Shown piece by piece: positions 33,556-42,916 of a stretch of DNA of 64,000 nucleotides. This stretch comes from SSSZ01 sp036732025. Lineage in GTDB: Bacteria > Pseudomonadota > Gammaproteobacteria > Burkholderiales > Rhodocyclaceae. Each line of letters begins with the position of its first letter. Within the stretch, counting starts at the first letter, position 1. A program made the translations under genes and the position numbers. Under the pieces are notes generated by a model. It was not told the origin of the DNA. It saw only the letters and a program-made list of their open reading frames with translations, and searched no databases. The stretch spans positions 1 through 64,000 of the forward strand of contig DAINDE010000018.1 in the NCBI GenBank assembly GCA_036732025.1. The letters run 5' to 3'.

Positions 33556-35303
33556 TGGCGGTCCGTCGCCGCGGCCAGAAGGCCCATCGCTATGCTGAAA
33601 GCCCGGTGCTGCAGTTGGCCTTGCAGGGCTGGCGTTCCCGCCTCGTCGGACTGCTGCTGATGGCGGCCTTCGGCGGCCTGGTGGCGCGGGGCTTCTACCT
33701 GCAGGTGATCAATAACGACTTCCTCCAGGAAAAGGGCGAATCCCGCTATCGCCGCGATATCGAGGTTTCCGCCTCCCGGGGCAAGATCGTCGACCGCCAT
33801 GGCGACATGCTGGCGGTGTCCACCCCGATGAAATCCCTCTGGGCCATCCCTTCCGATGCCCGCCAGATGGAAGCGGGGCAAAAGCGGCAGCTCGCCGCGC
33901 TCCTCGAAATGCCGGTCAAGGAGCTGGAGTCGCGCCTGGCCAGCGACAAGACCTTCGTCTTCGTCAAACGCCAGGTGCCACCGGAGGTGGCCGACCAGAT
34001 CGCCGCCCTCAAGCTGCCCGGCATCCACCAGGAAAAGGAATACCGCCGCTTCTATCCCACTGGCGAAATGACCGCCCACATGGTGGGTTTCACCGGCGTC
34101 GACGACAAGGGGCTGGAGGGGGTCGAGCTGGCCTTCCAGAACGCCCTGGTCGGCCGTCCCGGCAGCCGCAGCGTCATCAAGGACCGCCGCGGCCAGATCG
34201 TCGAGGACGTCGGGGCGCTGAAGCCGCCCCAGGACGGCAAGGACATCCGCCTGGCGCTCGATTCCAAGATCCAGTACCTGGCCTACAGCCAGCTCAAGGC
34301 CACCGTCGCCGAACACGGCGCCAAGGCCGGCGGCGCCATCGTCATCGATACCCGCAGCGGCGAGGTGCTGGCCCTGGTGAACTGGCCCACCTACAACCCC
34401 AACAACCGGGAAAAGCTCTCCGGTGCCCAGTTGCGCAACCGCGCCCTGACCGATACCTTCGAGCCGGGTTCGGTGATGAAGCCGTTCACCGCCGCCCTCG
34501 CCCTGGAAAAGGGCAGGGTCCGCTTCGACACCGTCATCGATTGCGCGCCGGGGCGCCTGACCATCGGCAGCGCCACCATTTCCGACGCCCACCCCCACGG
34601 TGCCCTGACCGTCGCCCAGGTGATCCAGAAATCCTCCAACGTCGGCACCGCCAAGATCGCCCTCGGCTTCCCGCCCAAGGACATGTGGGAAATGTTCGAC
34701 AGCGTCGGCTTCGGCCAGCAGCCCAATCTCGGCTTCCCGGGCGAGGTCAGCGGCCGCCTGCGCCCCTGGAAGAACTGGCGGCCCATCGAGCAGGCCACCA
34801 TGTCCTATGGCCATGGCATTTCCGTCAGCCTGATCCAGTTGGCCCGGGCCTATACCCTTTTCGCCCGGGAAGGGGATCTGATCCCCCTCTCGCTGACCCG
34901 TACCGAGGACGCGCCGGTGCGTGGGGCCCAGGTCTTCTCGCCGCAGACGGTGCGGGAGATCCGCGCCATGCTGGAAATGGCCGTGCAGCCCGAGGGCACC
35001 GCGCCCAAGGCCCGGGTCGCCGGCTACCGGGTGGGGGGCAAGACCGGCACCGCCTACAAGCTGGAAGGCGGCGTCTATGCCAGGAAATATGTCGCCTCCT
35101 TCGTCGGCATCGCCCCCATCAGCGATCCGCGCCTGGTGGTGGCGGTGATGATCGACGAGCCCTCCGCCGGCGGCCACTTCGGCGGCGACGTGGCGGGGCC
35201 CGCCTTCTCCCAGATCATGGGCGGCGCGCTGCGCACCCTGGGCATCAAGCCGGATGCGCCGGTGGTGGTGGCCCAGGCGGCGCCGGGGAAGGAGAAGCTG
35301 TGA
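33555..35303 (+). CDS. ftsI: Septal peptidoglycan transpeptidase FtsI (PBP3)
   Basis: A 582-residue class B penicillin-binding protein. A basic cytoplasmic start and a membrane helix (about 28-48) precede the pedestal domain and the transpeptidase. Catalytic motifs are S306-V-M-K309 (EPGSVMKP), S360-S-N362 and K496-T-G-T499. It crosslinks septal peptidoglycan with FtsW. The start overlaps the ftsL stop by one base. Confidence 0.96.
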   Translation: MAVRRRGQKAHRYAESPVLQLALQGWRSRLVGLLLMAAFGGLVARGFYLQVINNDFLQEKGESRYRRDIEVSASRGKIVDRHGDMLAVSTPMKSLWAIPSDARQMEAGQKRQLAALLEMPVKELESRLASDKTFVFVKRQVPPEVADQIAALKLPGIHQEKEYRRFYPTGEMTAHMVGFTGVDDKGLEGVELAFQNALVGRPGSRSVIKDRRGQIVEDVGALKPPQDGKDIRLALDSKIQYLAYSQLKATVAEHGAKAGGAIVIDTRSGEVLALVNWPTYNPNNREKLSGAQLRNRALTDTFEPGSVMKPFTAALALEKGRVRFDTVIDCAPGRLTIGSATISDAHPHGALTVAQVIQKSSNVGTAKIALGFPPKDMWEMFDSVGFGQQPNLGFPGEVSGRLRPWKNWRPIEQATMSYGHGISVSLIQLARAYTLFAREGDLIPLSLTRTEDAPVRGAQVFSPQTVREIRAMLEMAVQPEGTAPKARVAGYRVGGKTGTAYKLEGGVYARKYVASFVGIAPISDPRLVVAVMIDEPSAGGHFGGDVAGPAFSQIMGGALRTLGIKPDAPVVVAQAAPGKEKL

Positions 35304-36769
35304 GCGACGTGCGCCAGCTCCTCGATCGCCTGGCCGCCCTCGGCGTGCAGCCGACCGGCGCCGCCGACGACAGCCGCCAGGTGCAGCCCGGCGACCTCTT
35401 CATCGCCTATCCCGGCGACCTGGCCGACGGCCGCCGCTACATCGGCGACGCCATCGCCCGTGGCGCCGTGGCCGTGCTCTGGCAGGCGGGCGGCGATTTC
35501 GCCTGGGACGCCGCCTGGCCGGTGCCCAACCTGGCCGGCGAGAACCTGCGCTCCCTGGCCGGGCCCATCGCCCACGAACTTTTCGGCCGGCCCAGCGAGG
35601 CCCTGTCCCTGGTCGCCGTCACCGGCACCAATGGCAAGACCACGGTGAGCCAGTGGATCGCCCGCGCCCATCCGCAGCCCTGCGCCATCGTCGGCACCCT
35701 GGGCGCCGGCTTCCCGGGCGAACTCGCCGACACCGGCTTCACCACCCCCGAGGCCACCACCCTCATGGGCTGGCTGGCCGACTTCCGCCGCCGGGGCGCC
35801 CGGGCCTGCGCCCTTGAGGCCAGTTCCATCGGCATCGAGGAGGGGCGCATGAACGGCGCCCGGGTTGACGTGGCGGTGTTCACCAACTTCACCCGCGACC
35901 ATCTCGACTACCACGGCTCCATGGAGGCCTACGCCGCCGCCAAGGAGCGTCTCTTCCACTGGCCCCGCCTGCGCGCCGCCGTCATCAACCTGGACGATGC
36001 CCTGGGACTCAGGCTGTTCAAGGCCTGCGGCGCCGCCAAGGTGATCGGCTACACCATCGGCGACGGCCATGCCGGCCTGATGCCGGTCATTCGCGCCGAG
36101 AAGCTGGCGCACACCGCCGGCGGCCAGTCCTTCACCCTGGTCCTGCCCAACGGCCGGGTCGAGGTCGCCACCGGCCTGGTGGGCCGTTACAACGTCGCCA
36201 ACCTGCTGGCGGTGGCGGGCGTCCTCTACGACGCCGGCCTTGCCGCCGCCGACATCGGCAAGCGGCTGGCCGCCCTGACCCCGCCGCCGGGACGCATGGA
36301 GCGGGTGGGCGGCGACGGCGAGCCCCTGGTGGTCATCGATTACGCCCATTCGCCCGACGCCCTGGAGAACGCGCTGGCGGCGCTGCGCGAGGTGGCCGAC
36401 GCCCGCGGCGGCAGGCTCGTTGCCGTCTTCGGCTGCGGCGGCGACCGCGACCGGGGCAAGCGCCCCCTGATGGGCGAAGTGGCCGCCCGTCTGGCCGACG
36501 GCGTCATCGTCACCAGCGACAACCCCCGCCGGGAAGATCCGGCGGCCATCATCGCCGACATCCTGCCCGGCGCGCCCGGCGCCCGGGTCATCGCCGACCG
36601 GGCCACCGCCATCGGCGCCGCCGTGGCCGACGCCGCCCCGGCCGACGTCATCCTGCTCGCCGGCAAGGGCCACGAGCCCTACCAGGAGCGCAACGGGGTG
36701 CGCACCCCCTTCTCCGACGTCGCCGAGGCCCGTACCGCCCTTCACCTTCGCCAGGAGAACCAACAATGA
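35300..36769 (+). CDS. murE: UDP-MurNAc-tripeptide synthetase (diaminopimelate-adding)
   Basis: A 489-residue Mur ligase. The P-loop VAVTGTNGKTTVS (about 107-119), the central FTNFTRDHLDYHG block and the C-terminal DNPRREDP motif characteristic of meso-diaminopimelate-adding MurE are present. A GTG at 35300 with a GGAG box overlaps the ftsI stop. The cytoplasmic product is passed to MurF, encoded next. Confidence 0.95.
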   Translation: MSDVRQLLDRLAALGVQPTGAADDSRQVQPGDLFIAYPGDLADGRRYIGDAIARGAVAVLWQAGGDFAWDAAWPVPNLAGENLRSLAGPIAHELFGRPSEALSLVAVTGTNGKTTVSQWIARAHPQPCAIVGTLGAGFPGELADTGFTTPEATTLMGWLADFRRRGARACALEASSIGIEEGRMNGARVDVAVFTNFTRDHLDYHGSMEAYAAAKERLFHWPRLRAAVINLDDALGLRLFKACGAAKVIGYTIGDGHAGLMPVIRAEKLAHTAGGQSFTLVLPNGRVEVATGLVGRYNVANLLAVAGVLYDAGLAAADIGKRLAALTPPPGRMERVGGDGEPLVVIDYAHSPDALENALAALREVADARGGRLVAVFGCGGDRDRGKRPLMGEVAARLADGVIVTSDNPRREDPAAIIADILPGAPGARVIADRATAIGAAVADAAPADVILLAGKGHEPYQERNGVRTPFSDVAEARTALHLRQENQQ

Positions 36770-38124
36770 ACTGGCTGCTGTCCGACATCGCCCAGGCCAT
36801 CAGCGCCCGCCAGGTCGGCGCCGACGTGACCGTCTACGGCGTCTCCACCGACACCCGGGCCGCCGCCGGCGGGCTGCTCTTCGTCGCCCTCAAGGGCGAG
36901 CGCTTCGATGCCCACGATTTTCTCGACCGGGCCCTGGCCGCCGGTGCCGCCGCCCTGGTGGTGAGCGACGAAACCCGCCTGCCCGCCGGCGCCGCCGCCC
37001 TGGTGGTGGAGGACACCCGTCTGGCCCTGGGGTGGATCGCCGCCGTCTGGCGCCGCCGTTTCACCCTGCCGGTGCTGGCGGTGACCGGTTCCAACGGCAA
37101 GACCACGACCAAGGAAATGATCGCCGCCATCCTCAAGGCGGCCTTTGGCAACGCAGTGCTCGCCACCCGCGGCAACCTCAACAACGATATCGGCCTGCCC
37201 CTCACCCTCCTGGGGCTGAACGCCGGCCACCGGGCGGCGGTGATCGAGATGGGCATGAACCACCCCGGCGAGATTGCTTACCTGGCCCCCCTCGGCGCGC
37301 CGACCGTGGCGGTGGTCACCAACGCCCAGCGCGCCCACCTGGAGGGCATGGGCGACCTGGACGAGGTGGCCCGGGAAAAGGGCGCCATCTACGGCGGTCT
37401 CACCGCCGGCGGCGTCGCCGTGATCAATGCCGACGACGCCTACGCCGACTACTGGCGCGGCGTCGCCGCCCCCCACGCCGTGCTGACCTTCGCCATCGAC
37501 CAGGCCGCCGACGTGCGCGGCGAGGTGCGCCAGCACGGCCTCGACATGACGGTGCACCTGACCGCGCCCCAGGGCGAGGCCGACATCCCCCTGCGCGTCC
37601 TCGGCCGCCACAATGCCCGCAACGCCGTGGCGGCCGCCGCCGCCTGCCTCGCTGCCGGCATCGCCCTTGACGCCGTGGCCGCCGGTCTCTCCGGCTTCAC
37701 CGGTGTCAAGGGTCGCCTGCAGCGCCGGGCCGGCGAGAACGGCGCCGTCGTCCTCGACGACACTTACAACGCCAACCCCGATTCCGTGCGCGCCGGCATC
37801 GACGTGCTGGCCTCCACCATCGGCCGCAAGATCCTCGTCCTCGGCGACATGGGCGAGATCGGCGAAGCCAGCGCCCAGTACCACGACGAGGTGGGCGGCT
37901 ACGCCAAGAGCCAGGGCGTCGACCGCCTGCTCACCCTGGGCGAGGTTTCCCGCATCGCCGCCCGCAACTTCGGCGAGGGAGCCCAGTCCTTCGCCACCGT
38001 GGAAGACCTGGTGGCCGTCCTGCGCCCCGAACTCACTCCCGACACCACGGTGCTGGTCAAGGGATCCCGCTTCATGAAGATGGAGCGGGTCGCCGACGCC
38101 ATCACCCTCCCGGAGGCCGCCTGA
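36766..38124 (+). CDS. murF: UDP-MurNAc-pentapeptide synthetase
   Basis: A 452-residue Mur ligase that adds D-Ala-D-Ala. The P-loop is VTGSNGKTTTKEM (about 106-118), the EMGMNHPGEIAYL motif is characteristic of MurF, and DDTYNANPDS is in the C-terminal domain. It overlaps murE by 4 nt and mraY by 1 nt. Confidence 0.96.
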   Translation: MNWLLSDIAQAISARQVGADVTVYGVSTDTRAAAGGLLFVALKGERFDAHDFLDRALAAGAAALVVSDETRLPAGAAALVVEDTRLALGWIAAVWRRRFTLPVLAVTGSNGKTTTKEMIAAILKAAFGNAVLATRGNLNNDIGLPLTLLGLNAGHRAAVIEMGMNHPGEIAYLAPLGAPTVAVVTNAQRAHLEGMGDLDEVAREKGAIYGGLTAGGVAVINADDAYADYWRGVAAPHAVLTFAIDQAADVRGEVRQHGLDMTVHLTAPQGEADIPLRVLGRHNARNAVAAAAACLAAGIALDAVAAGLSGFTGVKGRLQRRAGENGAVVLDDTYNANPDSVRAGIDVLASTIGRKILVLGDMGEIGEASAQYHDEVGGYAKSQGVDRLLTLGEVSRIAARNFGEGAQSFATVEDLVAVLRPELTPDTTVLVKGSRFMKMERVADAITLPEAA

Positions 38125-39227
38125 TGCTTCTCGCCCTCGCCCAGTGGCTCGCCCAGGACGTGCGCTTCTTCAACGTCTTCAACTACATCACCCTGCGCAC
38201 GGTGCTGGCGGCCATGACGGCGCTGCTCATCTCCTTCGCCGCCGGCCCCCGCGTCATCCGCTGGCTGGCCGCCAAGAAGATCGGCCAGGCAGTGCGTACC
38301 GACGGGCCCCAGACCCATCTGGTGAAGTCCGGCACGCCGACCATGGGGGGCGTCCTCATCCTCATCGCCATCGGCATCACCACGCTGCTGTGGGGCGACC
38401 TCACCAACAAGTACGTGTGGACCGTGCTGGTGGTCACCCTGGGCTACGGCATCGTCGGCTGGTACGACGACTGGAAGAAGGTGGTCTACCGGGACCCCAA
38501 CGGTCTGGCCAGCCGCTGGAAATTCTTCTGGCAGTCGGTGCTGGGCATCGGCGCCGCGCTCTTCCTGGCCTTTTCCGCCAAGTCGCCGGCCCAGACCGAA
38601 CTCATCGTGCCCTTCTTCAAGACCGTGGCCTATCCCCTGGGGGTGGTCGGCTTCATCACCCTGACCTACTTCGTCATCGTCGGCACCTCCAACGCGGTGA
38701 ACCTCACCGACGGCCTCGACGGCCTGGCCATCATGCCCACCGTCATGGTGGCCTCGGCCTTCGCTCTCTTCGCCTACGTCACCGGCCACGCGGTGTACGC
38801 CAAGTACCTCTTCATCCCCTACGTGCCGGGGGCCGGCGAGTTGTGCGTCTTCCTCGGCGCCATGGCGGGTGCCGGCTTGGGCTTCCTGTGGTTCAACGCC
38901 TATCCGGCTGAAGTGTTCATGGGCGACGTCGGGGCGCTCGCCCTGGGCGCCGCCCTGGGCACGGTGGCGGTGATCGTCCGCCAGGAAATCGTGCTCCTCA
39001 TCATGGGCGGCGTCTTCGTTGTCGAGACCCTGTCCGTGATGCTGCAGGTCGCCTACTTCAAATACACCAAGAAACGCTTCGGCGAGGGCCGGCGCATCCT
39101 GCGCATGGCGCCGCTCCACCACCATTTCGAGCAGACGGGCTGGAAGGAGACCCAGGTCGTCGTGCGCTTCTGGATCATCACCATCATGCTGGTGCTGATC
39201 GGCCTGTCGACCTTGAAGCTGCGCTGA
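38124..39227 (+). CDS. mraY: Phospho-MurNAc-pentapeptide transferase MraY
   Basis: A 367-residue integral membrane enzyme (about 10 helices) forming lipid I from UDP-MurNAc-pentapeptide and undecaprenyl phosphate. Family motifs are GTPTMGG-type SGTPTMGGVLIL, the Asp-rich GWYDDWKK, NLTDGLDGLA and the C-terminal APLHHHFEQTGWKE. Start and stop each overlap the neighbouring gene by one base. Confidence 0.97.
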   Translation: MLLALAQWLAQDVRFFNVFNYITLRTVLAAMTALLISFAAGPRVIRWLAAKKIGQAVRTDGPQTHLVKSGTPTMGGVLILIAIGITTLLWGDLTNKYVWTVLVVTLGYGIVGWYDDWKKVVYRDPNGLASRWKFFWQSVLGIGAALFLAFSAKSPAQTELIVPFFKTVAYPLGVVGFITLTYFVIVGTSNAVNLTDGLDGLAIMPTVMVASAFALFAYVTGHAVYAKYLFIPYVPGAGELCVFLGAMAGAGLGFLWFNAYPAEVFMGDVGALALGAALGTVAVIVRQEIVLLIMGGVFVVETLSVMLQVAYFKYTKKRFGEGRRILRMAPLHHHFEQTGWKETQVVVRFWIITIMLVLIGLSTLKLR

Positions 39228-40579
39228 TGGAACTCCAGGGCAAACGCATCCTCGTCGTCGGGCTCGGTGAGTCGGGACTGGCCATGGCCAAGTGGCTGGG
39301 CCGGCAGGGGGCGTGCGTGCGGGTGGCCGATTCCCGGGAGAACCCGCCCAACGTCGAGGCCCTGCGTGCCACCGTGCCGGATGCGGAACTGGTGGCCGGC
39401 CCCTTCGCCGACGCCACCTTCGCCGGTGCGGATCTGATCGCCCTCTCGCCGGGCGTGCCCAAGGCCACGCCCCAGGTGGCCAATGCCGCTGTGCCGGTGA
39501 TTTCCGAAATCGAGCTGTTCGCCGCCGGGGTGCGGGAACTGGCACCGGCGTCGAAGATCGTCGCCATCACCGGTAGCAATGGCAAGACCACCACCACGGC
39601 CCTGACCGCCCACCTCCTGAACGGGGCCGGCGTGCCGGCGGTAGCCTGCGGCAACATCTCGCCGTCGGCCCTCGACGCCCTCATGGAGGCACTTGATACG
39701 GGCCGGCTGCCTGCCGTCTGGGTGGTGGAACTGTCCAGCTTCCAGCTGGAGACCACCGACCACCTGAACGCCGCCGCCGCCACCCTGCTCAACGTTTCCG
39801 AGGACCACCTCGATCGCTACGAAGGCAGCCTGGCCAACTATGCCGCCGCCAAGTCCCGCGTCTTCCAGGGCAAGGGCCTCATGGTGCTCAACCGCGCCGA
39901 CGACTGGTCCATGGCCAACGGCCGTTGTGGCCGCACGATGGTGACCTTCGGTCTCGACGCCGCGCCGCGCAGCAGCGACTACGGCCTGGCGGGCGGCTGC
40001 ATCTGCCGCGGCCAGGAGCGCCTGGTGGCACTGGCCGACCTCAGGGTCGCCGGCCTGCATAACGCCGCCAACGCCATGGCCGCCCTGGCCCTTTGCGAAG
40101 CCGTGGGGGTCGCGCCGGCCCGCCTGGTGGCGCCGCTCAAGGCCTTCTCGGGCCTGCCTCACCGGGTCGAGACAGTGGCCGAGAAGGGCGGCGTCCTTTA
40201 CGTGGACGATTCCAAGGGCACCAACGTCGGCGCCACCCTGGCCGCCATCGAGGGCCTGGGCCGCAAGGTGGCCATCGTCCTCGGCGGCGACGGCAAGGGC
40301 CAGGATTTCTCGCCGCTGCTGCCGGCCCTCAAGGCCCATGGCCGTGCCGCCGCCCTCATCGGCCGCGACGCCGCGGCCATCGAGGCCGCCATCGCCGACG
40401 CCGGCATCCCCCTGCGGCGCTGCGCCGACATGGCCGACGCCGTGGGCTGGCTGGCCAGCCAGGCCCGGCCGGGGGATTGCGTGCTGCTCTCGCCGGCCTG
40501 CGCCAGCCTCGACATGTACCGGAACTACGCCCATCGCGCCGAAGCCTTCGTCGCCGCGGTGGGGGAGATCGCACCATGA
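39227..40579 (+). CDS. murD: UDP-MurNAc-L-alanine:D-glutamate ligase
   Basis: A 450-residue MurD. The N-terminal domain is Rossmann-like (RILVVGLGESG), the P-loop is ITGSNGKTTTT (about 114-124), SSFQLETTDHLN follows, and the C-terminal YVDDSKGTNVGAT is typical of MurD. It overlaps mraY by 1 nt and ftsW by 4 nt. Confidence 0.96.
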   Translation: MELQGKRILVVGLGESGLAMAKWLGRQGACVRVADSRENPPNVEALRATVPDAELVAGPFADATFAGADLIALSPGVPKATPQVANAAVPVISEIELFAAGVRELAPASKIVAITGSNGKTTTTALTAHLLNGAGVPAVACGNISPSALDALMEALDTGRLPAVWVVELSSFQLETTDHLNAAAATLLNVSEDHLDRYEGSLANYAAAKSRVFQGKGLMVLNRADDWSMANGRCGRTMVTFGLDAAPRSSDYGLAGGCICRGQERLVALADLRVAGLHNAANAMAALALCEAVGVAPARLVAPLKAFSGLPHRVETVAEKGGVLYVDDSKGTNVGATLAAIEGLGRKVAIVLGGDGKGQDFSPLLPALKAHGRAAALIGRDAAAIEAAIADAGIPLRRCADMADAVGWLASQARPGDCVLLSPACASLDMYRNYAHRAEAFVAAVGEIAP

Positions 40580-41739
40580 TGCTCGCCGCCCTCGACGCCC
40601 CCCGCCGCGAAGTGGCCGAGATCGACCACGCCCTGCTGTGGGGCACCCTGCTCCTGCTCTTTACCGGCCTGGTGATGGTCTATTCCTCGTCCATCGCCAC
40701 CGCCGAGGGCAGCCGCGCCTTCGGCCACCAGCCGGCCTACTTCCTGGTGCGCCACGGGGTCTTCCTGTGCATTGGCCTGGTGGCCGCCGCCGTCGCCTTC
40801 CAGATTCCCCTGTCCCTGTGGCAGAAGTATGCCCCCTGGCTCTTCATGGCCGGGGTCGTCCTCCTCGCCATCGTCCTCGTTCCCGGCCTGGGGCGCGACG
40901 TCAATGGCGCTCGCCGCTGGCTGCCCCTGGGCTTCGCCAACCTGCAGCCGTCCGAGCTGATGAAGCTCTTCGCCGTGCTCTACGCCGCCGACTACACCGT
41001 GCGCAAGATTTCCGTCATGCACGACCTGAAGAAGGCCTTCCTGCCCATGTTCGGCGCCATGGTGGTGGTCGGCACGTTGCTCCTCAAGGAGCCGGACTTT
41101 GGCGCCTTCGTGGTCATCATCGCCATCGCCATGGGCATCCTCTTCCTCGGCGGCCTCAAGGCCCGCCTCTTCGCCATCCTCATCCTCGGGCTGCTGGCGG
41201 CCTTCACGGTCCTGATCATCGTCTCTCCCTACCGCCGCGACCGGGTCTTCGGCTTCATGGACCCCTGGGCCGATGCCTTCGGCCGGGGCTACCAGCTTTC
41301 CCATTCCCTCATCGCCTTCGGCCGCGGCGAACTCTTCGGCGTCGGCCTGGGTGCCAGCGTCGAGAAGCTCTTCTACCTGCCGGAAGCCCACACCGATTTC
41401 CTCCTCGCCGTCATCGCCGAGGAACTCGGCTTCGTCGGCGTGCTGGCCGTGGTGCTCCTCTTCGCCCTCCTGGTCCAGCGGGCCTTCGCCATCGGCCGCC
41501 GCAGCGTCCAGCTCGACCGCCTCTACCCGGCCCTGGTGGCCATGGGCATCGGCATCTGGCTGGGGGTGCAGTCCTTCATCAACATGGGCGTGAACATGGG
41601 CCTCCTGCCCACCAAGGGCCTCACCCTGCCGCTGATGAGCTTCGGCGGCTCGGGGATTCTCGCCAACTGCGTGGCGCTGGCCATCCTTCTGCGCGTTGAT
41701 TGGGAAAATCGGCAATTGATGCGCGGAGGCAAGTTATGA
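40576..41739 (+). CDS. ftsW: Septal peptidoglycan glycosyltransferase FtsW
   Basis: A 387-residue SEDS-family polymerase with about 10 membrane helices. Typical stretches are GARRWLPLGFANLQPSELMKL, KEPDFGAFVV with the catalytic-type Asp, and GLLPTKGLTLPLMSFGGSG. It acts with FtsI at the septum. The C-terminus ENRQLMRGGKL is repeated (NRRLMRGGKL) by the micro-ORF that follows. Bases 41706-41721, inside its last codons, form one arm of a 16-bp inverted repeat. Confidence 0.96.
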   Translation: MMLAALDAPRREVAEIDHALLWGTLLLLFTGLVMVYSSSIATAEGSRAFGHQPAYFLVRHGVFLCIGLVAAAVAFQIPLSLWQKYAPWLFMAGVVLLAIVLVPGLGRDVNGARRWLPLGFANLQPSELMKLFAVLYAADYTVRKISVMHDLKKAFLPMFGAMVVVGTLLLKEPDFGAFVVIIAIAMGILFLGGLKARLFAILILGLLAAFTVLIIVSPYRRDRVFGFMDPWADAFGRGYQLSHSLIAFGRGELFGVGLGASVEKLFYLPEAHTDFLLAVIAEELGFVGVLAVVLLFALLVQRAFAIGRRSVQLDRLYPALVAMGIGIWLGVQSFINMGVNMGLLPTKGLTLPLMSFGGSGILANCVALAILLRVDWENRQLMRGGKL

Positions 41740-41772
41740 AGCCGCAAGCGTTGAATCATCAATTGCCGATTT
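41706..41772 (+). repeat. 16-bp perfect inverted repeat spanning the ftsW end
   Basis: AAATCGGCAATTGATG (41706-41721) and its exact reverse complement CATCAATTGCCGATTT (41757-41772) enclose a 35-nt loop containing the ftsW stop codon and the start of the micro-ORF. A smaller hairpin, CCGGC-GCA-GCCGG, follows at about 41786-41799. No T-run follows either, so they are not classical terminators; they would form mRNA structure within the division operon. Confidence 0.8.
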
Positions 41773-41861
41773 CGTCGCAGGCTAACCCGGCGCAGCCGGT
41801 GTTAAGCGCGCAGCGCGGCCGGAGACAAAACAGGCGGCTCATGCGCGGGGGCAAGCTATGA
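41736..41861 (+). CDS. Micro-ORF between ftsW and murG (41 residues)
   Basis: An uninterrupted 41-codon frame starts at an ATG overlapping the ftsW TGA (TTATGA) and ends with a TGA overlapping the murG ATG (CTATGA), the same coupling seen throughout this cluster. The C-terminal ten residues NRRLMRGGKL nearly copy the FtsW tail NRQLMRGGKL, and the 3' nucleotide ends match (ATGCGCGGxGGCAAGxTATGA pattern). The simplest origin is a tandem copy of the ftsW/murG junction plus about 90 bp of inserted structured sequence. It may be translated simply to carry ribosomes to murG, or encode a peptide. No family known. Confidence 0.5.
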   Translation: MKPQALNHQLPISSQANPAQPVLSAQRGRRQNRRLMRGGKL

Positions 41862-42916
41862 GCAAGACCCTCCTCGTCATGGCCGGCGGCACCGGCGGCC
41901 ACATCTTCCCCGCCCTGGCCGTCGCCGAGAAGATGCGCGAACGCGGCTGGCGCGTCGTCTGGATGGGCAATCCGGAGGGCATGGAAGCACGCCGCGTGCC
42001 CCAGCGCGGCTTCGAGATGGTGTGGGTGAAGTTCGGCGCCCTGCGCGGCAAGGGCATTGTGCGCAAGCTGCTGCTGCCCCTAAACCTCCTCAAGGGTTTC
42101 TGGCAGGCCTTGAAGGCCATCCGCCAGCTGCGGCCCGACGTGGTGCTGGGCATGGGCGGCTACATCACCTTCCCTGGTGGGATGATGGCGGCCCTGCTGG
42201 GGGTGCCCCTGGTGGTGCATGAGCAGAATTCCGTGGCCGGGCTGGCCAACCGGGTGCTGGCCAGCGTCGCCGACCGGGTCGTCACCGGCTTTCCCGGGGT
42301 GCTGAAGCGCGGCGCCTGGGTGGGCAATCCGGTGCGGCCGGAAATCGCTGCCCTGCCGGCCCCGGCGGAACGCCTGAAGGAGCGGTCCGGCAGCCTGCAC
42401 CTGCTGGTCATCGGCGGCAGCCTGGGGGCCAAGGTGCTGAACGAGGTCATCCCCCAGGGGCTGGCCCAGCTCAACGCCGATGAGCTGCCCCAGGTCGTCC
42501 ACCAGGCCGGCGAGCAGCATCTGGAGGCCCTCAAGGCCAACTACGCCGCCGCCGGCATCCACGCCCACTGCGTCGCCTTCATCGACGACATGGCCGGCGC
42601 CTACGAATGGGCCGACCTGGTCATCTGCCGGGCTGGGGCGCTGACCGTCGCCGAACTGGCCGCCGCCGGCGTGCCGGCCATCCTGGTGCCTTTCCCCCAT
42701 GCGGTGGATGACCACCAGACGGGCAACGCCAAATTCCTGGTCCATGCCGGCGGCGCCTTCCTGCTGCCCCAGGGCGAGCTGAACCCCGAGTCCGTGGCCC
42801 TCATCCGCAACTACAACCGCAGCCAGTTGCTGGAAATGGCCGAGAAGGCCCGCAGCCTGGCCAAGCCCGACGCCACCGAAGACGTGGCCAATGTCTGTTC
42901 CGAGGTGGCGAAATGA
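41858..42916 (+). CDS. murG: Lipid II synthase (UDP-GlcNAc transferase) MurG
   Basis: A 352-residue GT28 glycosyltransferase. The N-terminal G-loop MAGGTGGHIFPALAVAE, the second loop GGYITFPGG, IGGSLGAKVLNE at the start of the C-terminal domain and the UDP-GlcNAc-binding CRAGALTVAELAA region are present. It converts lipid I to lipid II at the inner face of the membrane. It starts within the micro-ORF stop and overlaps murC by 4 nt. Confidence 0.97.
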   Translation: MSKTLLVMAGGTGGHIFPALAVAEKMRERGWRVVWMGNPEGMEARRVPQRGFEMVWVKFGALRGKGIVRKLLLPLNLLKGFWQALKAIRQLRPDVVLGMGGYITFPGGMMAALLGVPLVVHEQNSVAGLANRVLASVADRVVTGFPGVLKRGAWVGNPVRPEIAALPAPAERLKERSGSLHLLVIGGSLGAKVLNEVIPQGLAQLNADELPQVVHQAGEQHLEALKANYAAAGIHAHCVAFIDDMAGAYEWADLVICRAGALTVAELAAAGVPAILVPFPHAVDDHQTGNAKFLVHAGGAFLLPQGELNPESVALIRNYNRSQLLEMAEKARSLAKPDATEDVANVCSEVAK

